From Candidatus Omnitrophota bacterium (GTDB lineage Bacteria > Omnitrophota > Gorgyraeia > Zapsychrales > JANLHA01), in NCBI GenBank assembly GCA_023143685.1, contig JAGLHE010000079.1:1-36265 (forward strand): 36,265 bases of DNA, written 5' to 3'. A program made the position numbers and the translations under genes. Numbering within the stretch: position 1 is the stretch's first letter; every line of letters starts with the position of its first letter. This document shows, piece by piece, positions 24,164 to 33,205 of the stretch. Under the pieces are notes generated by a model. The model did not search any database. It saw only the letters and a program-made list of their open reading frames with translations, and was not told the DNA's origin.

Positions 24164-24994
24164 CTATTTACACTTTTTTCTTTTTACGACTGTATCGATC
24201 GCGATTAAATCAACAAGCAAGTCTTCCAGTCGGCTTACCGCCAGCATATTCGGCCCGTCGGATAAGGCCTTTTTGGGATTCGTATGCACTTCCATAAAAA
24301 TTCCGTCACATCCAGCTGCCACCGCGCTCCTCGCCAATAACGGCACAAACTCTCTCTGCCCGCCAGAGACATCTCCCAGCCCGCCGGGTTGCTGCACACT
24401 ATGCGTAGCATCAAAAATCACAGGACACATCTTGCGCATAATCGCAAGAGAACGAAAATCACTAACCAGATTATTATACCCAAACGTTGTGCCCCGATCC
24501 GTCAGCACGACTTTGCTGTTCCCGCTACCTGTTACCTTGTTGACCGCTGCTTTCATGTCCCACGGCGCCATAAACTGCCCTTTCTTGATATTCACCACTT
24601 TACCGGTCCTGGCAACTTTCACGAGCAAATCTGTTTGTCGACACAAAAAAGCGGGGATCTGAATAATATCCGCGACCTGGGCCACTTTGTCTACATCATG
24701 TACGCAATGCACATCTGTTAAAACAGGCACATTAAATTCTTTTTTGACTTCTTTTAAAATCGCAAGGCCTTTATCAATCCCCGGCCCACGGTAAGAAGAC
24801 AACGACGTTCGGTTCGCCTTGTCATAACTTGCCTTAAAAACAAAAGGGATATTAAGCCGCCGCGTCATATCATCCAATTTCTCTGCAATCTTAAACACAG
24901 TTGCTTTATTCTCAATAACACACGGACCGGCGATTAAAATAAAAGGACGGCCCCCGCCCATTTTTTCTTTTCCGACGTTAATTGTTTTCGGCAT
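24164..24994 (-). CDS. kdsA: 3-deoxy-D-manno-octulosonate 8-phosphate synthase, Cys (metal-dependent) type
   Basis: KdsA condenses phosphoenolpyruvate with arabinose 5-phosphate to Kdo-8-P. The 276-aa protein has FKASYDKANRTSLSSYRGPG, QIPAFLCRQTDL, NIKKGQFMAPWDM and DRGTTFGYNNLVSDFRSL. Residue 25 in AGPCVIENK is Cys, where the metal-independent E. coli enzyme has Asn; His in DATHSVQQPGG and Glu in FMEVHTNP complete the metal site seen in Aquifex-type enzymes. The start overlaps the end of kdsB by 17 bases, which indicates translational coupling. The metal class is inferred from these residues. Confidence 0.96.
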   Translation of the reverse strand: MPKTINVGKEKMGGGRPFILIAGPCVIENKATVFKIAEKLDDMTRRLNIPFVFKASYDKANRTSLSSYRGPGIDKGLAILKEVKKEFNVPVLTDVHCVHDVDKVAQVADIIQIPAFLCRQTDLLVKVARTGKVVNIKKGQFMAPWDMKAAVNKVTGSGNSKVVLTDRGTTFGYNNLVSDFRSLAIMRKMCPVIFDATHSVQQPGGLGDVSGGQREFVPLLARSAVAAGCDGIFMEVHTNPKKALSDGPNMLAVSRLEDLLVDLIAIDTVVKRKKCK

Positions 24995-25730
24995 CTTTTT
25001 CCCTTTTCACAAGCTGTGCAACACGCTCTAAATCTTCCGGCGAATCAACACCAATCGTCTCATGTTCCGTAAGAACTGTTTTAATTTTATAGCCTGCTTC
25101 TAAAACACGCAGCTGCTCTAATTTTTCCGTCTGCTCTAAGATGGACTCCGGCAGATCTTTCCACACATCCAGGAACTCTTTTCGATACGCATAAAGGCCA
25201 AGATGTTTGTAGCATATCACTTCGGAAAAATCTTTCTTATCCCTGTTAAATGGAATTGGTGAACGTGAAAAATATAACGCATTTTTATTCTGGTCCACAA
25301 CGACCTTTACCACGTTAGGATTATCCAAATCTTCCCGGGATTCAAGAAGTTTAACAACCGTTGCCATCGAAGCATCTTTGTCATCCACAAGCCCTTGCGC
25401 TAATGCGTCAATCACCTGCGGATCGATTAAGGGTTCGTCCCCCTGGATGTTCACAACAATCTTAGCTGAAGCATGCCGCAAGGCCTTGGCAATCCGGTCT
25501 GTTCCTGACGCATGGCCAGTTGATGTCATTAAAACGTTCGCGCCGAACCCCTGCGCCGCGTCAAATACACGTTCATCATCACAAAGGATAAAAACATCAT
25601 CCAACAAGTTCGCCTTCTTCGCCTGTTCCCAGACATGCTGGATCATAGGCTTGCCGTTTAGATCAGCTAAAACTTTTCCTTCAAATCGTGTCGATGCCCA
25701 GCGGGCGGGAATTGCGGCGATGATATTCAT
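24978..25730 (-). CDS. kdsB: CMP-Kdo synthetase
   Basis: KdsB activates Kdo with CTP to CMP-Kdo, the donor for lipid A core assembly. The 250-aa nucleotidyltransferase begins IIAAIPARWASTRFEGKVLA, the nucleotide-binding motif, and has TSTGHASGTDRIAKA, VNIQGDEPLIDPQVID and YFSRSPIPF, all diagnostic. Its last 17 bases overlap kdsA. It follows the heptose kinase gene by 33 bases. Confidence 0.96.
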   Translation of the reverse strand: MNIIAAIPARWASTRFEGKVLADLNGKPMIQHVWEQAKKANLLDDVFILCDDERVFDAAQGFGANVLMTSTGHASGTDRIAKALRHASAKIVVNIQGDEPLIDPQVIDALAQGLVDDKDASMATVVKLLESREDLDNPNVVKVVVDQNKNALYFSRSPIPFNRDKKDFSEVICYKHLGLYAYRKEFLDVWKDLPESILEQTEKLEQLRVLEAGYKIKTVLTEHETIGVDSPEDLERVAQLVKREKDAENN

Positions 25731-25763
25731 GGTAAATTCTTGTTAGTACAGAGTATTTATCCT

Positions 25764-26786
25764 TTACTTTATTACGGTTAACAATTCTTTCTGTGTAACA
25801 GCCACAGGGCCCATACGACTCACAACAATGCCAGCGGCATGATTCGCAATATCTGCCGCCTGAAACTTTGTTGCCCCGGCTGTTAACGCAAGCGTAAACA
25901 CCGAAATCACCGTGTCTCCTGCCCCGGTGACATCAAAAATATCCCGTGCCTTTGTATGAATGTGTACTGCCTTCTTACCCTTTTCAAAAAGGCACATCCC
26001 CTCTTCACCCAAAGTAATCAACAAAGATTCCAGCCCCATAAATTTCAACAATTGCCGGCCAGCCTTTTCAACATCCTTATACGTCTTTAGCCGATCACTG
26101 GTGAGCCCTAATTTACGGCTATCTGTTTGTGTGATTTTAATATTACGGATTGCGTTTTCAGCTTCATTCTTATTCGGCGTAATCGCTGTTACCCCTCGAT
26201 AATAAGCAAAATGTTCTACTTTAGGGTCAACTGTTAAAACTTTATTATTATCTAATGCTGATGTACAAATAAATTCCACTAAATCCTTGGTGATCAACCC
26301 TTTTCCATAATCTGAAATAATAATCGCATCAAAAGAATTAATGTTTTTCGACAAAAATCCTTTTATCTTTTTAAAAAGCCGGGCATTCTCCTCCTGGCCA
26401 TTTTCTTCTCTATCAAGACGTAAAACTTGCTGATGTTGAGCAACAATACGGGTTTTAACGATAGTCGGCGACTTACTGTCAACAAAAATGCCATTCGTAG
26501 CAACGCCGCGCTTACGAACCTCTTCAAGAAGAATCTTTCCTTCTACATCTCTGCCGATCCGGCCAACCATCGAAACCCTGGCACCCAGACTACGTAAGTT
26601 GTTCGCGACATTCGCTGCCCCGCCAGGCGCAAAAGAAGGGTCTCCTTTTTGCAAGACAACCGGCACCGGGGCTTCCGGAGAAATACGCAAAACCGTGCCG
26701 CAGATATGCTGGTCCAGGATTACATCTCCAATAACCAGAATCTTCTTGTTCTTGAATTTCGAAATTAAGTTCTGATAGCGCACCAT
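25764..26786 (-). CDS. Heptose 7-phosphate kinase (HldE kinase domain, stand-alone)
   Basis: This PfkB-family kinase of the RfaE1/HldE type phosphorylates D-glycero-D-manno-heptose 7-phosphate at C1 on the route to ADP-heptose. The 340-aa protein opens ILVIGDVILDQHICGTVLRI and has PGGAANVANNL (54-64), ITPNKNEAE, and the catalytic base motif DVTGAGDTVISVF (GAGD 288-291). The nucleotidyltransferase half of the bifunctional E. coli enzyme is absent, so hldE2 and the other heptose genes must lie elsewhere. The 50-base upstream gap is AT-rich (TATTATACTATATTATTTTA) and could hold a weak promoter. The GT9 enzymes just upstream are the expected users of ADP-heptose. Confidence 0.92.
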   Translation of the reverse strand: MVRYQNLISKFKNKKILVIGDVILDQHICGTVLRISPEAPVPVVLQKGDPSFAPGGAANVANNLRSLGARVSMVGRIGRDVEGKILLEEVRKRGVATNGIFVDSKSPTIVKTRIVAQHQQVLRLDREENGQEENARLFKKIKGFLSKNINSFDAIIISDYGKGLITKDLVEFICTSALDNNKVLTVDPKVEHFAYYRGVTAITPNKNEAENAIRNIKITQTDSRKLGLTSDRLKTYKDVEKAGRQLLKFMGLESLLITLGEEGMCLFEKGKKAVHIHTKARDIFDVTGAGDTVISVFTLALTAGATKFQAADIANHAAGIVVSRMGPVAVTQKELLTVIK

Positions 26787-26836
26787 TTATAAAATAATAT
26801 AGTATAATAGAAAGGAACTTTAAAGAAGCGAGCATT

Positions 26837-27877
26837 CTAACACAGTTTAAATATGGCGTCAACTGCTTCTAAAACCTCATCAACTGTAACATTTTCAAGC
26901 ATTTTCGCGTCAAAAAAACGACTTTTAGCAAAGGCCCTATCCTTATACGGCGGTGGAGCGACATACCGGGATTTGGGGCCAACAGGACGCCACCGCTCCG
27001 GATTGATCCCGGGCTGATTGCGGGTAAAAATGGATACAACGGGTACATCCAGGGCATCTGCAATATGAACAGGCCCGGAATCATTCGAAACAAGCAAACG
27101 ACACCGGCTAAGGATGCCTGCAAGCTGACCAACTGTTGTCTTGTTCGTTAAATCAAAAACCGGAAAAGCTGTATTAACTAATATTTGCTTAGTCGCTTCA
27201 TGCGCGTCATTGGCTCCCACCATAATAAAAGTTGCCAAATATTTCTGGTGCAGATTTTCCATCAACGCCACAAACCGTTCGACAGGCCACCTTTTCGCAG
27301 GACAACTCGCGCCTGGATGAATCGCAAAGACCGGAACCTTCTTTCCTAAATCATGATTTTCAAAAAATTGCCGCGCCCACACCTGTGCCCTACCCTGCAA
27401 CGGGAGCAAATATTCAAGATTATCATCATGAATCCCAATTCTTTCTAAAACATCCAAACAGTATCGCGCCTCATGCTTGATACCTGCGGCCCTGTTATCT
27501 TCAATAGGGTCTGTCAATAAAAAACCATAATTTTTATCAAAATACCCCACACGCATAGGGACCCCAGCCAAAAAACATAAAAGATTTGTCCTTCGCTTTG
27601 TATAAAAATTTATAGCGAGATCAAACTTTTTTGACCGCAGCTCGAACACCAACCGCCAAAACCCCAGCACCCCATTATGAACTTTTTTACGGTCATCCAG
27701 AATAATGACATCAATATCCGGATTTCCCGAAACTAAATCAAAAGTTGTTGGCGCAATCAACATCGTGATGCGCGCGTTGGGATAAGCCTGACGCAAAGCA
27801 CGCACTGCCGGCGTTGTTAAGACGACATCGCCTATCCTGTCCGTTCTAACGACAAGTATATTTTTAAAATTATTCAT
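26837..27877 (-). CDS. GT9 heptosyltransferase-like glycosyltransferase (1)
   Basis: This 346-aa GT-B fold transferase belongs to family GT9 (WaaC/WaaF/WaaQ-like), which adds heptose to the LPS inner core from the cytoplasmic side. The N-terminal ILVVRTDRIGDVVLTTPAVR and the acceptor-side block PVFAIHPGASCPAKRWPVER are typical. The donor-site motif VSNDSGPVHIADALDVPVVS is clear. Unlike its three GT9 neighbours it lacks the Cys cluster near the C-terminus and has YVAPPPYKDRAFAKSRFF there. Its start overlaps the preceding gene by eight bases. The actual sugar is not shown by the sequence. Confidence 0.9.
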   Translation of the reverse strand: MNNFKNILVVRTDRIGDVVLTTPAVRALRQAYPNARITMLIAPTTFDLVSGNPDIDVIILDDRKKVHNGVLGFWRLVFELRSKKFDLAINFYTKRRTNLLCFLAGVPMRVGYFDKNYGFLLTDPIEDNRAAGIKHEARYCLDVLERIGIHDDNLEYLLPLQGRAQVWARQFFENHDLGKKVPVFAIHPGASCPAKRWPVERFVALMENLHQKYLATFIMVGANDAHEATKQILVNTAFPVFDLTNKTTVGQLAGILSRCRLLVSNDSGPVHIADALDVPVVSIFTRNQPGINPERWRPVGPKSRYVAPPPYKDRAFAKSRFFDAKMLENVTVDEVLEAVDAIFKLC

Positions 27878-28862
27878 GTAGGTTCTTTAATGTCACTTCA
27901 TTCCCTGCGATGCTGATTACGCTTAAAAGATCGTCAACTGTAATACCTCCCATACACGTATGCGGGACACCCTCCTCTTTGCCCTGACAAACCGGGCAAT
28001 CCTGATTCTTCCGCAAATAACAACTGTTATCACTCCACGGACGGGCTCCTGATGGTTCTGAATAACCAAACAACCCAACGACCGCTACATTCGCATAACT
28101 CGCTAAATGCATCGGTGAGCTATCATTCGCGATCGCTAAAACAGAATTCTGAAAAACATAAACCAACTGCACTAAGGTAATCTTTCCACACAAGTCAATC
28201 GCCGGATGCTTCATTTGTTTCATAATATCCGCGACAATATCCTTGTCATTTTTGTCTCCGACAAAAATAATATTTACACCATATTTCTCAATAAGCGCGT
28301 CGCTGGCCTGTGCGAACCTTTCAGGCAACCACCGTTTTTCCGGATTCGCCGCACTCGGGCCCATAACAACATTTTTTGCACCCGTCATTCTGCCAAGAAG
28401 TTTATCCACAGCATCCTTGTCCTCTTGTGCCGGGGCAATTGCATATTTTTTTGACGACTCATGGCCATAGGGATAAACAGACCGCAAACGGTCCAAATGT
28501 TGCTGACGGGAATGTTGACCCTTAACTCTTTTTAAAAATGGAGATGTTTTATATCTCGCGCCGATCATAAACGGCATCGCAGAATTGCGCAAATCCACAA
28601 TCAAGTCAAACTTCTCTTTACGCAAACCCCAAATCCATTTTAAAGTTTTTAATGGATGCTGATATTTATCATAAATATGCACCTTATCCAGATTGGGATT
28701 ATTTCGCATCAGGGACTCAGCCTTAGGCCCTACAACAACCGACACCTTGGCATCCGGAAAATCATTCTTTAAAATATCAACAGCAGGAGACGACATAATC
28801 ACATCCCCGATATTTGTATGCGATATAACAAGAATTTTTTTAATTTTAGATTTATTGATCAT
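27870..28862 (-). CDS. GT9 heptosyltransferase-like glycosyltransferase (2)
   Basis: The 330-aa GT9 enzyme starts IKKILVISHTNIGDVIMSSP and carries the core motifs MGPSAANPEKRWLPERFAQ and IANDSSPMHLASYANVAVVG. The second Ser in NDSSPMH replaces the common Gly. Four Cys near the C-terminus (NQDCPVCQG and HTCMGGITVDD among others) form the cluster found in many WaaF-like enzymes. It overlaps the next gene by eight bases and follows the previous one by seven, so it is tightly cotranscribed. It is probably a core or O-antigen sugar transferase using a heptose donor, by family only. Confidence 0.9.
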   Translation of the reverse strand: MINKSKIKKILVISHTNIGDVIMSSPAVDILKNDFPDAKVSVVVGPKAESLMRNNPNLDKVHIYDKYQHPLKTLKWIWGLRKEKFDLIVDLRNSAMPFMIGARYKTSPFLKRVKGQHSRQQHLDRLRSVYPYGHESSKKYAIAPAQEDKDAVDKLLGRMTGAKNVVMGPSAANPEKRWLPERFAQASDALIEKYGVNIIFVGDKNDKDIVADIMKQMKHPAIDLCGKITLVQLVYVFQNSVLAIANDSSPMHLASYANVAVVGLFGYSEPSGARPWSDNSCYLRKNQDCPVCQGKEEGVPHTCMGGITVDDLLSVISIAGNEVTLKNLHE

Positions 28863-28869
28863 AACAATA

Positions 28870-29880
28870 TTATCCCAAAAAATTCAGTGCAGCATCCATC
28901 ACATCATCAACGGTCACAGCCTTCATGCATTTATTGTCCGGGCAGTCTAATTTGTAACACGCGTCCCGGTTACACTCGGTATCCTTTTGGGCAATAACAC
29001 TACGCCCTTTCCCCCGGGGGCCTGTTACCTCTGCCCGTGTCGGCCCAAAAATTCCAATCACATCTGTCCCCACACAACTTGCAATATGCATTGGCCCAGA
29101 GTCCGAAGAGATAACCAGGTCGGCACGCCCCATAAGTGCTATTAACTCTTTCAAATTAGTCTTCCCGGCCAGGATGACAGGATTTACACGCGAAAGCCTG
29201 GCAATCTCTTTAGCACGCTCAACATCCTTAGGCGCACCGGGGATAACCACCTTGACTTGCAACTCCTGGTCTAACCTCTTGACCAGTTCTACAAAATTTT
29301 CTATTGGCCAGCGTTTTAAATCCCAATTTCCTCCGGTATTCACCATCACAACCTTATCGTGCGGAAAAATATTCGCTTTCGCAAGCAACCGATCAGCTGC
29401 CATCTTTGCCTCCGGCAAAACAGCTAACTCACACGAACGGTCTTTAACCTTGACCCCATACGATTCAATGACGTTTAAATAATGATCTGAACGGTGCGGC
29501 ATGCCTTCCGGCAATTCAACTTTATGCGTTAACAACTTTCCGCGCTTTTTAAAATCATATCCCACCCTTACCGGGACTCCTGCCAAATATATCAGCAACG
29601 ACCGTGTCCACGACTGATGCAACAGAAACGCGATATCAAAATATTTCTTACGCAACCGCCAAACAAGTTTAATCTTACCGATAAGGCCGCGATGGCCGCC
29701 TTGCTCATCATAAATGATTAACTCATCAATGTATGGACAACATTCCGCGATATCCTTAACACGTGGCACGGCAAGACAACACACCTTTGCATCAGGATAG
29801 GCCTCCTTTAAGGCTCGAAAAACCGGGACAGAAAAAATCACATCCCCTAACCAATTGACGTTAAAAACTAAGATATTCAT
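28870..29880 (-). CDS. GT9 glycosyltransferase, WaaF-like (3)
   Basis: This 336-aa member is the closest of the four GT9 domains to ADP-heptose:LPS heptosyltransferase II. It begins MNILVFNVNWLGDVIFSVPV, then has VMVNTGGNWDLKRWPIENFV, VILAGKTNLKELIALMGRAD and ISSDSGPMHIASCVGTDVIG with FGPTRAEVTGP. It ends with a C-terminal Cys cluster (CNRDACYKLDCPDNKCMKAV). A role in inner-core heptose addition is likely from the family. No good ribosome binding site precedes the ATG, whose upstream gap of 41 bases contains a family C repeat. Confidence 0.92.
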   Translation of the reverse strand: MNILVFNVNWLGDVIFSVPVFRALKEAYPDAKVCCLAVPRVKDIAECCPYIDELIIYDEQGGHRGLIGKIKLVWRLRKKYFDIAFLLHQSWTRSLLIYLAGVPVRVGYDFKKRGKLLTHKVELPEGMPHRSDHYLNVIESYGVKVKDRSCELAVLPEAKMAADRLLAKANIFPHDKVVMVNTGGNWDLKRWPIENFVELVKRLDQELQVKVVIPGAPKDVERAKEIARLSRVNPVILAGKTNLKELIALMGRADLVISSDSGPMHIASCVGTDVIGIFGPTRAEVTGPRGKGRSVIAQKDTECNRDACYKLDCPDNKCMKAVTVDDVMDAALNFLG

Positions 29881-29894
29881 AATTTGTGCAGAAA

Positions 29895-29940
29895 GTTGTT
29901 TCGCGTTGTTTCGCGTAATGTTTAGCGTTGTTTAGCGCGG
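29895..29940 (-). repeat. Family C iterated CGCKAAAC repeat, copy 2
   Basis: The minus strand reads CGCTAAAC, CGCTAAAC, CGCGAAAC and CGCGAAAC with the same spacers as copy 1 at 23112-23152. The repeat encodes the last five residues and the TAA stop (29922-29924) of the GT4 gene and then fills the gap to the next gene. Confidence 0.8.
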
Positions 29941-31019
29941 TTATAGACTTCTATTGTTTTATCCACCATTTCATCGGCTGAAAAATTCTTAATGACAAAT
30001 TCCCGGGCTCTTAAGCCCATCTTTGTTGCTTCAAAGTTATCCTGCGATACAGATATAATCGCCTTGGCAAGTTCGTCCGCGTCTCCCGGCTTAACAAGCC
30101 GTCCTGTCCGGCCGTCCTCAACCAAACTAGGGATCCCACCCACACGGGAAGCCACAACAGGCAACCCTGCCGCTTGCGCTTCCATAACAGACAACCCTAA
30201 CCCTTCCTGGAGTGAGGGCATAACAAACAAATCAAACAACGGTAAAAACTTTTCCGGCTCATTAACCGATTCGCTAAAAAACACATGGTTCTGCAAGTTA
30301 AGTTCGTTTACCTGCTGACGCAACGCGTCTTCCATCTTCCCCTGCCCTACGATCAACAATCTTGCATTCAAAATCTTTTGAACAATTTTATACATCGCCT
30401 TGATTAAAACCTCATGTCCTTTGACATCAGAAAGACGCGCGATGATTCCGATTAACGGCCCTTCCGGCAAACCCAGGCTCTCCCGTCCGTCCTTCTTTTC
30501 CTGCTCAGTCTTACAAACAAAATCACTAACATCCAATCCATTCATAACTAAAGAAACCTTGTCCGGCGACACACGAAAATCTTTTTTCAGATGTTCTTCA
30601 ACAGCAGGGCTTATCGCAATAACCCCCTTGCCCCAGAAAGGGAACAATCGCCTGGACAAACGCGCCTTAAAAAACCCATGACAGGTTGACACACAAGGCA
30701 CGCCTGTATCACGAGCCACAAAAAAACCCATCACCTGTGTTACCCGTGTTTGCGCGTGGATAACATCAATTGCCTTTTCATGAACAAACGACTCTACACG
30801 TCCTAAATTCCAATAAATCTTCAAACTCAATTCCGACTTTGTGCGGATATTCAATTTCAAATGCCGGGCCCCATTACCCTCAAACATTTCAACCATATTC
30901 CCGCCACTTGATACAATGTAAACCTTGTGCCCTTTTTTGATAAGCCCTTTTGACAAGGTCAACAAATAGCTTGTGATCCCGCCGGTGTTTAGATGAGTTG
31001 TAAGAAATAAAATATTCAT
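29922..31019 (-). CDS. GT4 family glycosyltransferase
   Basis: This 365-aa GT-B transferase of family GT4 is of the kind that adds hexoses or other sugars to LPS core or O-antigen. The N-terminus ILFLTTHLNTGGITSYLLTL holds the Gly-rich acceptor loop, and STCHGFF and GLPEGPLIGIIARLSDVKGH are typical. The donor site has the EX7E motif in LQEGLGLSVMEAQAAGLPVV, followed by RVGGIPSLVEDGRTGRLV. The start overlaps the stop of the upstream GT4-GT9 fusion (ATGA). Its extreme C-terminus (NRAKQR and stop) is encoded by a family C repeat. The sugar specificity is unknown. Confidence 0.92.
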   Translation of the reverse strand: MNILFLTTHLNTGGITSYLLTLSKGLIKKGHKVYIVSSGGNMVEMFEGNGARHLKLNIRTKSELSLKIYWNLGRVESFVHEKAIDVIHAQTRVTQVMGFFVARDTGVPCVSTCHGFFKARLSRRLFPFWGKGVIAISPAVEEHLKKDFRVSPDKVSLVMNGLDVSDFVCKTEQEKKDGRESLGLPEGPLIGIIARLSDVKGHEVLIKAMYKIVQKILNARLLIVGQGKMEDALRQQVNELNLQNHVFFSESVNEPEKFLPLFDLFVMPSLQEGLGLSVMEAQAAGLPVVASRVGGIPSLVEDGRTGRLVKPGDADELAKAIISVSQDNFEATKMGLRAREFVIKNFSADEMVDKTIEVYNRAKQR

Positions 31020-33145
31020 ATAGATACTGTTTTATCCGTCTCTTGTTTCTCCTCAATAAACCGCAGAACCTGTTCAGCCACTTCTTCCGGAGAGATATCT
31101 TTCATACATGCATGCGTAAAAACACGACATTGTGAACTATAACACGGCGCGCAACTCAAATTTCTTTCAAACACAACATATTTTGATGCCGGAGGTAAAT
31201 GCCGCTGAGAATCTGTTGGGCCGAACAACACAACAAACGGTGTCTTAACAGCTGCGGCAATATGCATCGGCGCTGAATCCGGAGTAATAAAAACTTCACA
31301 TCGTTTAATCAATGCGGCCAGCTGCATCACATCCGTCTTACCCGCAAAACTCGCCGGCTTTGACTTTGTCAGCTTCTTTAATTGCCGAACCGCCTCACGA
31401 TCTTTATCCATACCTGTTATAACCACACGGATATTGTGTGTCGCTAAAATATCGCACATCTTTGCGGCGTGCTCAATCGGCCAATTTTTGGTTGCCCACT
31501 TTTCAGACGCGGCCAGGTTAATTCCGACAATATTCTTTGTTGTTCCAAGCCATTCAGAATCCAGTAATTCCTGGACATACTTTTTATCCGTCTGCGAAAG
31601 CCAAAGCTCTAACGCAACATCTTTTTTCATCTCAATTCCCAAAAGACTCAACACCTGAAATTGATGCGACACCGGAGGGATATTATGAACAGGGTTTTCA
31701 ACTGTTTCCGTCAACAAGCACCCAAGTTTCTTGTTCTTGTAGCCATAACTTTTTTTGGGAAAACTTAAAAATGCCAGCAAATGACTTTTCGTATTATTCT
31801 GAAAATCAATCACTTTATCAAAATGATACTTTGCCAGATTATACGAAATCCTCATCAACCCGCGCAACCCCTTGTCGCGGCCTCTTAAATCCGCGACAAT
31901 CAATCCATCAAGGCAGGCGCATTTCTGCAAAATCTTACGCGATTCTTTTCCAACAAGACAATAAATTTTAGCCTTCGGATATTTTTTTCGCAACGCCTTT
32001 AAAGAGGCTGTCACCAAAACCACATCCCCGACGGAACTTAACTTAATCACTAAAATATTAAACGAGGACAAGGCTTCCTGATAAACCTCAATCGTCCGAC
32101 TCGCCATATGTTCAAGCAAAAACTTTGATTGCAGCTTTTCCTTAGCCGCGACAGTCAGTTGCTGTACCAATTTGCGGTCATTAAAAAGCCGCGAAACCGC
32201 CTGCGCCATTTGATCCGTGTCTTTGGGTAAAACTAAAAGCCCTGTTTCTTCATGATCGATAATTTCAACTACACCCCCCACTTGTGTGGCCACAACAGGC
32301 ACCCCGGCTGCCTGTGCTTCTAAAATCACACGGCCAAACGATTCGGGCGTTACTGACGACATAACCAGAACATCCGTTTTAGACAATAACTGCGGGATGT
32401 CCTGACGGTTACCCAAAAACTCCACATGATCAGAAAGGCCCAGGTGCCGCACCAAAACTTGTAATTCCTGTTTGTACGTTTCTTTTTTCCTGGGAGCGTC
32501 GCCGATAATCCATATCTTCGCATAAGGCATACTTCGCACAACCTTGGCCATGGCTTTTAGAAAATACGTGTGCCCTTTAAGCGGTGTAATGCGGCCCACC
32601 ATAGAAATAACATAATCCGAAGACTGGCCTTTTGAGGATTTATGCGGAATCTTAAACTTTGATAAATCAACACTGCGCGGGATAGGCCGGATATGTTCCG
32701 ACGAGACTTTATACTTCTCAACCATATGCCGGCCGATGACATCACTCGGAACAATAACAAACTTACCCCACCCCATCACCCGGCTGAACAAACGATTTTC
32801 ATAATAACCATGACAGGTTGTAATAAATTCAGCCTGTGTATGCCGGCACGCAAAATAAGCGATCCACCCCGGGACCCGGGACCGGGCATGAACAATATCA
32901 ACTTTTTCTTCAAGAATAATCTTGCGCAAGGCCTTAACCGACTTAACTATCGTCCAAAGAGATTTTTTGTGTACCGGCAAAGAGTAATGTGTTGCGCCGG
33001 TTTTTTCCAGCGAACCGGCCAGTGCCCCTCCATTTGAAACGACAATCGCGCAATGTCCATGCTCAATAAGATATTTGGCAAAATCGACTGTGCCGGTTTC
33101 AACACCTCCGACGTTTAATTCAGGAAGAACCTGTAATACACGCAT
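31016..33145 (-). CDS. GT4-GT9 two-domain glycosyltransferase fusion
   Basis: One 709-aa frame holds two complete glycosyltransferases. Residues 1-360 are GT4: LPELNVGGVETGTVDFA at the N-terminus, MVGRITPLKGHTYFLKAM, and EX7E from E268 to E276 in PESFGRVILEAQAAGVPVV. Residues 363-709 are GT9: ILVIKLSSVGDVVLVTASLK at its start, NLAASEKWATKNWPIEHA, TPDSAPMHIAAAVKTPFVV, and the Cys cluster LSCAPCYSSQCRVFTHACM. Only a couple of residues separate the domains, and no Met that could restart translation lies at the junction. AAGGA precedes the ATG. The build suggests that two successive sugars of the LPS core are added by one protein. Which sugars is unknown. Confidence 0.92.
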   Translation of the reverse strand: MRVLQVLPELNVGGVETGTVDFAKYLIEHGHCAIVVSNGGALAGSLEKTGATHYSLPVHKKSLWTIVKSVKALRKIILEEKVDIVHARSRVPGWIAYFACRHTQAEFITTCHGYYENRLFSRVMGWGKFVIVPSDVIGRHMVEKYKVSSEHIRPIPRSVDLSKFKIPHKSSKGQSSDYVISMVGRITPLKGHTYFLKAMAKVVRSMPYAKIWIIGDAPRKKETYKQELQVLVRHLGLSDHVEFLGNRQDIPQLLSKTDVLVMSSVTPESFGRVILEAQAAGVPVVATQVGGVVEIIDHEETGLLVLPKDTDQMAQAVSRLFNDRKLVQQLTVAAKEKLQSKFLLEHMASRTIEVYQEALSSFNILVIKLSSVGDVVLVTASLKALRKKYPKAKIYCLVGKESRKILQKCACLDGLIVADLRGRDKGLRGLMRISYNLAKYHFDKVIDFQNNTKSHLLAFLSFPKKSYGYKNKKLGCLLTETVENPVHNIPPVSHQFQVLSLLGIEMKKDVALELWLSQTDKKYVQELLDSEWLGTTKNIVGINLAASEKWATKNWPIEHAAKMCDILATHNIRVVITGMDKDREAVRQLKKLTKSKPASFAGKTDVMQLAALIKRCEVFITPDSAPMHIAAAVKTPFVVLFGPTDSQRHLPPASKYVVFERNLSCAPCYSSQCRVFTHACMKDISPEEVAEQVLRFIEEKQETDKTVSI

Positions 33146-33160
33146 TATTAAATCCTTCTA

Positions 33161-33205
33161 TTTCGCAGCCATTCGTGCTTTTTGTTGCATGGCCATTTGT
33201 GCTTT
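33161..33205 (-). repeat. Family D direct repeat, 24-base period, after the acyltransferase-ELM1 gene
   Basis: On the minus strand AAAAAGCACAAATGGC recurs 24 bases later as AAAAAGCACGAATGGC, one mismatch in 16. The region follows the TAA stop of the upstream gene directly. Read on in the same frame it would give KAQMAMQQKARMAAK and then TAG. Confidence 0.7.

Noticed and set aside
23638-24662. Two plus-strand frames of 167 and 173 codons opposite kdsD and kdsA
   Set aside because: Both are antisense to strongly conserved enzymes and have no recognisable motif or ribosome binding site.
26787-26836. Strong promoter before the heptose kinase gene
   Set aside because: The gap is AT-rich with several -10-like strings, but no -35 box at suitable spacing; it is too ambiguous to list as a feature.
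31016-33145. GT4-GT9 fusion as a frameshift or missed-stop artefact
   Set aside because: The frame is continuous, both domains are full length, and the junction shows no degraded start or ribosome binding site; read mapping would still be a useful check.
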